From contig MNCI01006123.1 of NCBI GenBank assembly GCA_015680685.1, positions 600,474 through 629,198 on the forward strand: a stretch of 28,725 bases of DNA, in the 5' to 3' direction. Of the stretch, positions 18,734 through 28,131 are shown piece by piece; position 1 is the first letter of the stretch; the number at the start of each line of letters is the position of its first letter. The notes beneath the pieces were generated by a model. The model worked only from the letters and a program-made list of their open reading frames with translations, did no database searches and was not told where the DNA came from. Source of the DNA: Gnetum montanum. Taxonomy: Eukaryota > Streptophyta > Gnetopsida > Gnetales > Gnetaceae. Both the position numbers and the translations under genes were made by a program.

Positions 18734-20280
18734 AAGTTTGTTGCTGCTAATGCCAAGATTGCACCTTTCATTGTCCATCCGTAAGCGCACCATCAATCTT
18801 GTTCCTTGCATAACTACTTCAACACTGATCCATTCCAAGTGTTCCCTCCAGATCCAATCTGTTGTTGTATGATTTCCATCTACAGATACAACACAATCTT
18901 ATATTAGCAAGGGTAAATGAATCACAATGCAGTTGATACCTTGCTTCAATGAAAGGTCCATTGGCTAAGTTGTGGTATGGCTGATTACGAATTTTGGAGA
19001 TATAATATTGGTGACTATCAAAGGTGTAGAGGGTAGAAGAAAATCAAAAAAATTGGGCCAAGACCCCCATGACTAAGAGTGAACCTCTAGTAGTGATAGA
19101 ATGGAGAAAGAAAAGGAATAAGAAAGATGGAGAAAAGGAGACAACAGTAACATCAATGAAATGGATGTCAAGATGGAAATGAACAAAAAAAGGTTGATTG
19201 CAAAAATTTTTAAGGGAAAGAAATTAATTGATGCACCAAAGAGGAATGCTAGTGTATCCTTCCCAAAGTAGGCTCATGCCCTTAATGCCCTAACAAACCC
19301 ACATGCAAAGAGTCCATAGGCTCTGGGAATGTCATTTGGAACAAGAGTTAAAGTCTTAACCATAAGAGTTTACCAAAAAGAAAACAATGCATCAACTAAA
19401 ATATAGATTATGGATACAACCGGCAATGAGGTGAAAAATGGAGAGAAAGATGTAGAGAAGAGAATGGGATGGAATCCCAAGAACAAGGTGGTGTACATCC
19501 CCTTGTGTATTTAATGATTAATGTGACTGAGTAGATCCCATTTCAAATCCAGCCTCAAAAAAACCACATTTAGTGACTTCGCATTAATACATATGGCCCA
19601 TCCATCCACTTGAAGTAATAAGAATGCCTTCACCGCAGAGCCACCACCATTCTGATGAAAATGAAAGAGGAGAAGGTAGGAAGTGATAGGGGCCTTAGTT
19701 AGAGGGAACATGTTTATTTTAGTTCCATAACCAGTGCTTGTAGCCTGAATGATTATTTCATCTAAGGGGTGTGCTTTGAATTCTCACTATTTTTTTTTTG
19801 TTTTTGTTTTTTTTTCTTTTTTTGATGTTTATACGTGAGAACACACCATGCAAAGACTTTGTTATTTTTATTTGCTTAGCTTCCCAATAAGGTGGAAACG
19901 TCGAAATGGTAAGAAAACTCAAGAAGAAAACATCAAAGCACTTAAGAGAATGGCCAACACAAAATGCATCAAGTTCCCTTGAAGCCACACCCTTTTAAAT
20001 CCTTGAGTCCTTCCTTAGTTTGAGAAATATCCAGTCACCAATTCATTGATAATTCTTATTATTTTGAAGAAAGGGACTATACAGTTCCAAGCCAAGAGAG
20101 ACCATATAGATTACAGATACACCAATGATGTGGACTCATTGCCTGCTATATCAAAAGAACCATACCTTAGTATCAACATCGTAATTTAAAGGTAAAAACC
20201 AAACATTAGTAACCAATAGAAAATAGTCCATATTATCATTAAGAGCACTTATTAGGTGACAAACTTAACAAAATGGATAA

Positions 20281-20302
20281 GACACACACATACACACACA
20301 AA
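20281..20302. repeat. CA microsatellite
   Basis: An interrupted (AC)n run, with one T interruption, followed by A-rich repeats up to about 20405. Confidence 0.8.
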
Positions 20303-20721
20303 TAAAATAAAAAGTATAAATGATGATGTAAAACAAAAACAAGAAAATTTAAAGAAATTTTTTAAACAAAAATGTGCAAAAAAAAATGTGTAAAAAAAAA
20401 ACTTAAAAGAGCTGAGGACCTCAAATGATTAGCATAGGTGGCCATCTCCTCCATGACTGAATTGAAAGGGAGAGATCCAAAATAATGAGCGCTTATTTGA
20501 ATTTTTTAGAAGTGTCCAACTTCTCCCAATTGATGTTTTTAGATTTTTGGAAGTTGGCAACGCTCAGACTCCAATGCATCTATGCTTTTGTTATGGTTGC
20601 AAGTTGTTCCCCTAGTTAGTTCCATGCATATTGGTGGGTTGCTCTCTTGATTAGCTATCAACCATTAGGTGTTTTCTTGTTGTGTGGTTGCTACATGTAG
20701 GCACCTTTGTATCTAAGTTTC

Positions 20722-21822
20722 CTAGGCACACCAGTTGTATACAAGAAATGTTGAGCACTCCTGTACATCATCATCCTCTGTATCAGTGTATGTGATGCAT
20801 GGAACTTTCTTCTTCTTGATCTTTCCATAAATTTTTTCCTTAGATATTTCCAAGGAAAGATCATACATTCCTAGGCATGCGTTTATGGTACTTAGCCATG
20901 CCCTCCCCATTATAATTTGGAAGTTCCCTTTGTTATTGTTGACTTCTATCACTAGGAAATTAGCTAGGTATGACCAACCATACACAGTGGTAACAATGTC
21001 CTCCACAAGTTCCAAAGGGACAGTGATGGACTGGTCAGCCAGCTCTAATTAAATATTACTCTTCTTGAGTGGAGGCAGGTTCTAGGCTTTATACATTTCT
21101 TGCAATATTAAGTTGACTCCTGAACTTGAGTCAAGAAGAGCCTTACATGGTTCATTCCCAGCAACTTGGAGATAGATTAAGGGACTTTCGGGGTTAGATA
21201 GTTTTCTAGGAAGGTGGCCCACCTTTATCCAGTCAGTGATGGTATGTGTTAACATAACCATATGCGTTGAACTCTGTTGTTGGCATGAAGGGAGCTCTAA
21301 AGCCTTATTTGATGGAGGAGCGTTTAGAGGCTCAATCACTTGTGGTTGTAAGAGCTTGTTTAGGCTTTTGGTTTTGAAGAAAGGTCTTCTCTTTGTATGG
21401 TTATCAGAACCAATAGCAAGTTGAAGATTTATAGCTCTTGTAGTAGTGCATTGCTGCAGTTGAGTGGGGAGTTCCCCTTGCATTGTTGGAGCAGGTGGTA
21501 GTGGAACTATCAACGTAAGAGATGTGGATGGATACAGAGGATGGTATGCATGTGAGATGTCCCTTCCAGGAGAGGGAGTCTTAAAATACTCCTGAACTTG
21601 GTAGTGACATTGTGGGGTTACGTGATCCATAGAGTTACTTGGAGAAACACTACTGCACGTAATAGCCATATGGATCTGGTTTTCGGTAAGGGTATTGTNA
21701 CACGTAATAGCCATATGGATCTGGTTTTCGGTAAGGGTATTGTTGCCTAGGCGGTGGCATCCCCCATGACTGTGGGTATTGCCACTGCTAGTGTTGCTCC
21801 ATAGGTTGTGGTGGAGTTCCAC
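20722..21822 (-). pseudogene. Retroviral-type aspartic protease of the element (broken)
   Basis: This is the pepsin-like protease that would cleave the gag polyprotein. A Pro/Gln-rich linker (about 21450-21822) leads to a basic patch and then LIYLQVAGNEPCKALLD at about 21120-21170. The active-site stretch reads LLDSSSGVNLI where D-S/T-G is expected, so the catalytic motif has lost its glycine. The frame stops at 21082, passes a second stop (near 21050) and resumes as LELADQSITVPLELVED. The second half (20722-21015) includes YLANFLVIEVNNNKG, IIMGRAWLSTINACLG (the second conserved hydrophobic-hydrophobic-G motif) and an acidic TDTEDDD tail. Translation then ends. Nothing like reverse transcriptase follows. 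Confidence 0.75.
21656..21743. repeat. 43-bp duplication around an N (likely assembly artefact)
   Basis: The 43 bases at 21656-21698 (from CACGTAATAGCC to GGTATTGT) recur exactly at 21701-21743, separated only by N and A at 21699-21700. A single unknown base between two identical ends is what a failed overlap join leaves. It shifts the protein frame in the gag-protease linker. Confidence 0.85.
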
Positions 21823-21850
21823 TTGGATACTACGTTAACGGTTGATGGAA

Positions 21851-22654
21851 CTACCTCGGGTTACCTTGGGGATAAGGTAACCGACGGGGTGCTTTCCATT
21901 TGTTAAGTCTTGGGTTGAGTGCATACATCCCAGACTCTTGCAGATGTGAGATTATTGGGCAACATCCCTTAGGATGTTCATATTGGTAGATCTCACATCC
22001 ACAGTCATTATCTGTATCAGAATCCACAACCTCATTGGTGATAGTTATTTTTCCCTTACCCTTGTTACGTGCATGATTTGAATCTCTCCTCTTTTTCTTA
22101 TCATGGTCACTACTTCGCTCCTTAGACTCCTCTACGATTTTTAAAATAGTTTCAAACCTACTATCTAAGGAGTCCCACATTTGATCTACCTTAGCTGACA
22201 CTTCGGTTGTTAACTTTTGAAGTAGCAAGGTTTTTCTCTTTACCAACTCCTCGAGTGGTGACTCATCCTCTTCCTCACAAAATCTTACTCCCTTCTTTTG
22301 GAGGGAAGGATTGTGGTTATACTCTTCCATGCTTTCTCTGTTCCATAGCTCACCTTCTTCCTTAGCTACTTGCTCCAAAAATCTATGAACTTCATGGGAC
22401 CTAAGGTCAGATAATATCCCTCGAGCATATGTCCCAAGGGTTTTCCTCGTTTCATGTCTTAGCCCATCTATGAGATGGCGTAGTTGATCTTGTTGTGCAT
22501 AACCATGGCCCAGGCAACGATGTAGTAATGCATAATATCGGCCCATGGCAGCATCCAAGGATTCATGAGTTCCCTGCTTCCATCCTTGGATCTGTTTTTG
22601 TAAGTTGGACACTTGGGAGTTCGTTTGATATTTATCATTAAATAGTTCTAGCAT
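21851..22654 (-). CDS. Gag (capsid) protein of the retrotransposon, C-terminal two thirds
   Basis: The 267-residue open frame reads MLELFNDKYQTNSQVSNLQK, then GWKQGTHESLDAAMGRYYAL and HLIDGLRHETRKTL, the Retrotrans_gag fold of plant Ty3/gypsy elements. Residues 1-110 are this capsid domain. 110-185 are charged and partly helical, 185-205 are a Lys/Arg patch (KKKRRD, RNKGKGK), and 220-236 are Cys-rich (CGCEIYQYEHPKGCC) but not a canonical CX2CX4HX4C zinc knuckle. Gag packages element RNA. The ATG is not the true start: homology continues upstream through stops (WQKLKLFPRILRKEVKSWYQSL-like at about 22660-22780). The stop at 21851 separates it from the linker that leads to the protease. Confidence 0.8.
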   Translation of the reverse strand: MLELFNDKYQTNSQVSNLQKQIQGWKQGTHESLDAAMGRYYALLHRCLGHGYAQQDQLRHLIDGLRHETRKTLGTYARGILSDLRSHEVHRFLEQVAKEEGELWNRESMEEYNHNPSLQKKGVRFCEEEDESPLEELVKRKTLLLQKLTTEVSAKVDQMWDSLDSRFETILKIVEESKERSSDHDKKKRRDSNHARNKGKGKITITNEVVDSDTDNDCGCEIYQYEHPKGCCPIISHLQESGMYALNPRLNKWKAPRRLPYPQGNPR

Positions 22655-23584
22655 TGTACTTCACCTCCTAATGGTTTCCTATTCTAAGGACTAGTACCAA
22701 CTTTTCACTTCTTTTCTGAGTATCCTTGGGAACAACTTTAACTTCTGCCACTTTTTTTCAATATTCTGCAAGGCATAGGCATTGTGAAATGCCTATAACT
22801 GGTTCTACGGATTAGTGTTGTATCCCCCCTCAAATCATGGAATATTATTCATGTCTAGTCTCTTGATTCAGCTATCTTTTTGGTGCTTTGTAGGTATTCT
22901 AATGGCCTCTGTAATATCTAACATACTTTGGGTGGCAAGTAGGGGTTCATTGTTGTCATTTCTTTCATGGTGTCTATGATGCCTATGCGGTTCCCTACTT
23001 TCCCTTCTTCCATGCCTAGACTCTCTAGACTGCCCTCGTCCTCGCTCTCAATTCTCTCATCAAGGTTTTTCATTTTGCTTATCCTTACCCTTATCCTCAT
23101 AGTTGGGCTCTTTGTGACTACATCCAAATGTGGAAGGAGAGGATGAGTGATGTGATAAAGGGGAAGAGAAAGGAGAACCATCACCATGACGATGTTTCCT
23201 ACCTTCCCTTCGGTGATCCCAACCCCGATCATGATGACGATAGAATGTTTGCCCTTATCTTGTGTTTGTGTTCCCTCATTAAACACTTGGTGTTCGTGGA
23301 AATCAGAACCNCTGCATCATGTCTATCTGTGCAAGAGCACGAAGGAGCATGTTAGGGACTACCCGATCTGGGGGTAACACTATGTTACCTTGTAGGTCTC
23401 TCCAACGTAGTTGTTTTTCTTGGTGGAGGATAAAGGTAAAATTGGATATATACTCATCATGATGAGTATACACCACCTGATACTCTTGAGGAACTAGTGG
23501 TTCTTGGTTATGTATGTTGTGCCACCGACTGTCTCTTGTGTGATCCCTAGGTGGTCAAATGCTTTTATGAGAAGAAGAAGACAT
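22655..23584 (-). pseudogene. N-terminal gag region, interrupted
   Basis: The likely original gag start is the ATG at 23584 (MSSSSHKSI), about 127 bases after the primer site, but a TGA follows after nine residues. Frames then alternate through YQVVYTHHDEYISNF, an Arg/His-rich stretch (RHHDRGWDHRREGRKHRHGD, later RRESREPHRHHRHHERN) and a remnant of the capsid N-domain with stops, including an EGGIQ-like piece. One N at 23311 makes the frame uncertain. The 22918-23286 open frame is mostly an off-frame reading of the Arg-rich part. Confidence 0.6.
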
Positions 23585-23710
23585 TGTTATCTTGTCGATG
23601 TGCTATTGACCGTTGTTTAATTTCTCTTTTGATTAACCCTAAGGGTTCATTTAAGCTTCCCAATGATGTGGATGATTTCCTATGTTCTACTTAGCACACA
23701 AACAACTTAG
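23585..23710 (-). other. 5' leader of the retrotransposon
   Basis: Short untranslated leader between primer site and gag start, A-rich on the minus strand. No structure is recognised. Confidence 0.5.
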
Positions 23711-23728
23711 TCCCTGGCAACGGTGCCA
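23711..23728 (-). promoter_or_regulatory. Primer binding site, tRNA-Asp type
   Basis: The minus strand reads TGGCACCGTTGCCAGGGA, one base after the CA end of the 5' LTR. The 3' end of plant tRNA-Asp(GTC) is complementary to TGGCGCCGTTGCCGGGGA, so the site matches at 16 of 18 positions. Both differences are the kind expected from CpG decay. It is typical of plant Tat/Athila-type elements and fixes the element's orientation. Confidence 0.9.
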
Positions 23729-23729
23729 A

Positions 23730-24521
23730 TGATGAGTGGTGAGGTACCCCTACACTCAACCATACGAATACGAGCATTACATGCATGATTCAATCAAACT
23801 TCGCAGACTAAGTGCTTACACGCCTTATAGAACACTTAAGGTTAATCAATCATTGTCCTCCCAAACTCACTTGTATTTGTCACGGTTGTATGGTTAAGTG
23901 AGTTTGAGGTATGTGATTTTTATATCTTTTCTCTTTTATCACCTATGCTAATGAGGGAAAGGGTGAAGAGACTAAGTAACTAACTTTAACTAACTAAGCC
24001 TTATTTACCCTAGCATCAGTATCCATTTTGACTTACTGTTTCACACCCTAAACCAATGCAACGCTGCTGGGATTACCAAACGCTATTCATTACTGGGATT
24101 ACCAAGTGTAACGCACATGCTCGAAGCAGTCATACTGAATGCACTTAACTATGAGAGTTGAGGGTTGAGAGAGATTAAGTCCTTAAAAAAGCATTTAAAC
24201 CATTACAAATAATTAAAATCCTATTTAGCTTAGTCCATATACTGCAAGGTTTATCCAAAAGTTCATCTTTATTGCCATACACAATTGTGTGCTCAGGTAC
24301 AGAATTGCTTGAATAAAGATCCGTTCACTTTGGGACTCCTACTGCGGGCACATGGAAATTATTCCAACTCTGGAATGGAAAAATATCAAGATTTTGGCTA
24401 AGGTCTAGATCTAGATGGAGAAATAAGGGAGAGCCACCTCTTATTAATAGAACTAGCGGCAAACTGCGATATTGCAGGGAAAGACGTGATATCATGGCCT
24501 ATGCGATATCGCGTCCCATCA
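23730..24521 (-). mobile_element. 5' LTR (right LTR) of the gag-protease element
   Basis: 792 bp, ends TGATG...CATCA. It contains about 90 bases (around 24352-24440) that are missing from the left LTR. Differences from the left LTR are mostly transitions. The TATA region is degraded. ATCTT at 24522-24526 is the right target duplication. Confidence 0.9.
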
Positions 24522-26078
24522 ATCTTCATCCATGACTAGTAGGTACCCATCTTCCATCATTTTTTCTAGTTTTTTAGCAAATTGTGAAAACAATTTTTCA
24601 TCTCTAAGCTTGATCAAGTCAAAATTTTGAATTCTAACTATGTCAAATCCAAGGTTTATGTGTTCTAACTATGTTGGGATGGAAATTAAGGATTTTTGAC
24701 ATCTATTGGTGAAGATTCAAATTTTTTCCCAAACCCATGCATAGCATTTGTATGGTCAAATTTTGTCATTTTCTAGTTTGTGTATGGATATATTTTTGAA
24801 TTTTGACTATACATGACTATTGTTTGGGATTTTTCAGCTATATTGGAGCTAGAATTAACTTTTTTGATTTTTTTGTTATAGAGATATGAATTTTTTCTCT
24901 CTCCAATGCACATTGTTCTGGCTGGCTTATTTTCTAAGGTCTTGAGTATTTCTATGGCTGAACTAGCAACATTGTCATGATTTTGACCACATATGGTCAG
25001 TGTCTTGCACTACTACGAAGGATAGAAGTGTTGTCAAAGGGTTATTGTCCAAGTTTGAAATTTTTTCCACAATCAATTGATTGCAAAGTAGCCTTCTTTT
25101 AGTCAAATTATAGTAAAATTTTGGGTTTTTAGCACATGTAATTGCAGCGTTGATGGTCAATCTATTTTGTTTTGCTCACTTTTTCTACATCCATGGTCAA
25201 AAATAAATTTTTAATTTTTTTTTAGCATTTTTCCAATCTTTGGATCCTGCACCAGTCAATTTCTAGCTTGGTTATAGAGTTTTGGATGTCTTGGGGCTAG
25301 GATAAATAGTGTATGGGTGCTTGGGCTTGAACTATAGGTATTGTGGATTTTCCTAGTCTCCTAGCCAACATATAGTGCTTTTTAGGCTTGGAGTATAGCA
25401 TATGAGGGGCTTTGAAATTTTTCATGGAAATATATGATAATGTATGAGCTATTGAAGAATAGAAAACTTATGTTTCTTACCACCACTTTTCCCATATTCC
25501 CAGTGTTTGTACCTATTGCAATGTTTGACCACTTTTTTAGAAAATTCTACTCACCAAATTTCAACATTGTTAATCTTGATGTTACTTATATTTAATTTAT
25601 TTTTAGTTTGGTTTTATGTTATAATAGTTTTAATGTTTTACTTGTCTACAGGCCTCTAGCATTGACAATGATGGCTCCAACAACATTTTTCTTCTTCTCA
25701 TAGTTTGATCTAAGTGATTGCCATTGGTGATGAGTTATTGTTAGGTGTTATACTTCTTGGCTTGTAGCTATATTTATGGCCTCAAGGACTATGTATCATC
25801 CATTTGTATTACACTGTGTAATTATGGTTGCTTGCTCACATTTGAAACCCATAATGTTGTATGTCGACTAGTGTAACATTGCTCCTTGGTCACAATTTTT
25901 TGTTTTGTTTTTAATATTTTATGTTTTTGTATTGTTTTACATTTTACAAAAACAATATATTTAGGCCAAAAATTTAAAACAACATAGCTAAAAAGAAAAG
26001 TTTGACAATATGATATAATATAATGAAAAATCAGTCATCCTGTATATGTAAAAGGAAAGAAAGAGAGGCCACATATGC
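24522..26078. other. AT-rich non-coding DNA right of the element
   Basis: It begins with the target duplication ATCTT. The rest is T-rich with recurring TATGGTCAAA and TAGCATATGAG phrases, similar in style to 16340-17480, which fits both flanks being one old repeat region split by the insertion. No gene is seen. The minus frame 24975-25160 is unassigned. Confidence 0.5.
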
Positions 26079-26257
26079 ACCAGTTTTAGGTCTTAACAGG
26101 CCATGGCTTCACCAGTTTTAGGCCCTAGCAAGCCATCAATATTAGACCTTGGAAGGCCATGATGTTGCTCATTTTAGGTCTTGGAAATCCATCGTGTTGC
26201 CAATTTTAGGCCTTGGCAAGCTATGGTGTTGCTAGTTTTAGTCCTTTTTAGGCCATC
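26079..26257. repeat. 32-bp tandem array, about six units
   Basis: The core TTTTAGGYCTTGGMARGCCAT..GTGTTGC has its TTTTAG landmark at 26084, 26116, 26140, 26172, 26204 and 26236. Spacings are 32, 24, 32, 32 and 32, so one unit lost 8 bases. Non-coding. Confidence 0.8.
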
Positions 26258-27307
26258 ATTAAGTTTTCTAGTAAGAATGGAATAATCTTGAAAGAAAGCA
26301 TAAGAATAAAATAAACATAAAAACATGACATAAAATTATGGATCAATTAAAAGGCTTAATTTAGACCTTGTGGAGCTCATGAGGGATGTACTTGTAATTG
26401 TTGAATGATTGGTGATTTTGAAATGGGAAATGGTATAGATTAGAGAGGTCTTATGACTACCATTGTAGGAGGATTAAACTTGTGAACTGAGGTTTGCATA
26501 GGAAAATGCAAATCAAATGAAGTGTTAAAAATAAATGATTATGTAAAATGTGTGGAATTTACATTCCAAGAGAAGGACCGGTTGAAACTATAAAAAGTTG
26601 AGACATGGAGAGAATTACTAGCAGTGGTTGAGACACTATAGTAAAATGTTTTGAGGTAAACAATGAAGTAAATAAGGAAGCAAGTTACAAACTTGAATTT
26701 GTAGAGGTCACAAGGGGGTATTTGATTCACTACCAAAGTAGAAGGCATAGAGTTGAACATGGTCACCTCTGAAATAGATCATTGAAAAAGGTTTTCTAAG
26801 AACATATCTAGTTTGTAATTAATTCTAAACTCATCTTAATCCTCTAGGTAAGATCCTATACTAGCTCTTTCACTCACTTTATCATTCGTATCCACACTTA
26901 CCAACTGTACCAATAGGTGTATGTAGAATTTAGATAATTCATTATAATCATATGATGAAGATATGTATTCCTTCTCATCCTTGTGGATCAACTTGTATTG
27001 GCATTTAGAATTTAACTTCATGCATGGGATGCACAAAATTGCTTGAATTTTTGTACAAATGAAGTTGTAGTATTATTCTTCTATGTTTACATACGTTGGG
27101 CTAAGTTCTAATTGCCTAAGAAATTACCTACACTCCACTACAGCTAAGATTTTAGGATCATACACATGAGTAAATTCCTAGTTTGTGTCCATGGAAATGA
27201 TATGGTCCGGTAGGATAGTTGAAAGAAATGGTATAAAATGTAGGATACTAATTAATTAGTCAAGTGTGATAACAACTTTTGAGGTTTCTAGCATTCTAAA
27301 CAAGCTA
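26258..27307. other. AT-rich non-coding DNA
   Basis: No gene or repeat of note. The minus frames 26539-26766 and 26836-27036 are open but low in complexity and match nothing I know. Confidence 0.45.
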
Positions 27308-27632
27308 TACGCTTGTAGCATATGAGACTCATAGAATATGGAGCTGTAGCATATAAAGCTTACAACGCCTAAAGCTTATAGCGTATGAAACTCATAGCGT
27401 GTGAGACTACAACATGTGAAGGTTGTAGCATGTAAGACTTTACAGCATGTAAAACTAACAACATGTGAGACTGTAGCATTTGAAGGCTACAATGTGTGAA
27501 GCTCACAGTGGGTAAGACTATAGCATGTGAGGTTGCAATGTGTAAGATTTTACAACATGTAAAGCTCACAGCATGTGAGATTGCAACATGTAATACTTTA
27601 CAGTGTGTAAAGCTTACAATGTATAAAACTAC
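27308..27632. repeat. Minisatellite of about 20-bp units (GTAGCATGTGAGACT)
   Basis: Roughly sixteen imperfect units of RYAGCATGTGARACTYAYA, alternating loosely between a 'gagact' and a 'taaact/taagact' form, which suggests a higher-order unit of about 40 bases. The open frames on both strands exist because the repeat lacks stops in some frames. They are not genes. Confidence 0.8.
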
Positions 27633-28131
27633 TATAGATAGAAATCAAAATAAACTACAACTGCAACTAAAAGTTGATAAAAAATAGAGTTGGCTTTACA
27701 ATATGTGAGAAAAAATTTGTAAAAAATAAAATGCAAATGTATAAACCTTGGAAAAACATTGATCGAAGAGAATAGGGAAAGAAATGTAAAATACAATAGT
27801 TAAAATAATGGTTTTGGTTGTACAATTTCAAGTGCAAGATATAGGAGTAGTAGTGTGCACTAGAATTGCAAAAATTAAATTTTTGTAGGTATATGAGTAA
27901 AACTAGCTACAACACAAATGTTTGATTATAGATAAATCCAAAATAATTTTTAGTTTGGCCAATACACTATGTAGCAGGGAAAAAATAGTTAGAGAATATT
28001 TTACAGATGGCATTTTAGTGAATAAGTTAAGCAAGGTTCCTCCTTCTAGTATGAAAAAATTATAATGGAAAAATCGGTGTTGGAAAATTGAAACACTCTG
28101 TGCAAAACAATTTTAACTTCAGGATCCATGG
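27633..28131. other. AT-rich non-coding DNA left of the last LTR
   Basis: Nothing coding. The final stretch (about 28085-28131) resembles 5070-5115 around AACTYYAGGATCCATG, so the LTR at 28132 appears to have landed inside a copy of another dispersed repeat. Confidence 0.45.

Larger units (their letters stand above)
18547..20721 (-). other. Internal filler of the retrotransposon, no recognised domains
   Basis: The 2.2 kb where pol would normally lie shows only short open frames with no reverse transcriptase (no YxDD-like motif), RNase H or integrase signature. Frames at 19511-19711 and 19758-19988 (minus) are open but unassigned. The stretch at about 18760-18860 reads LEWISVEVVMQGTRLMVRLR on the minus strand and could be captured host sequence, but I cannot name it. 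It holds a GA and a CA microsatellite. Confidence 0.5.
17808..24521 (-). mobile_element. Complete non-autonomous Ty3/gypsy-type LTR retrotransposon (gag-protease only)
   Basis: The 6.7-kb element has LTRs at both ends (700 and 792 bp), each TGATGAGTGG...CCCATCA on the plus strand. It is flanked by the perfect 5-bp duplication ATCTT (17803-17807 and 24522-24526). Transcription would run right to left. After the 5' LTR comes a tRNA-Asp-type primer site (23711-23728), then gag (about 23584-21851), a Pro/Tyr/Gln-rich linker and an aspartic protease (21822-20722), then about 2.2 kb without recognisable domains. No reverse transcriptase, RNase H or integrase motif is seen on either strand. Gag style and primer type point to the Tat/Athila side of Ty3/gypsy. 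It would need enzymes from a partner to move. Stops in gag and protease and clear LTR divergence show that it is old. Confidence 0.85.

Noticed and set aside
18590-18838. Minus-strand ORF of 82 residues with an LSLSLSLS run
   Set aside because: The run is the GA microsatellite translated. The rest has no recognised domain, so I left it as filler sequence that might be captured DNA.
23128-23377. Plus-strand ORFs of 75 and 63 residues
   Set aside because: They are shadows of the Arg/His-rich gag region on the minus strand and span an N.
23711-23728. Fragment of a tRNA-Asp gene
   Set aside because: Only the 18 bases complementary to the tRNA 3' end are present, directly beside an LTR. This is a primer binding site.
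27308-27632. CRISPR-like array of regularly spaced repeats
   Set aside because: Units are contiguous and imperfect with no unique spacers, and the DNA is plant-like. It is a minisatellite.
27369-27687. Open frames of 66 and 63 residues with repetitive protein sequence
   Set aside because: They are translations of the 20-bp minisatellite on either strand, not genes.
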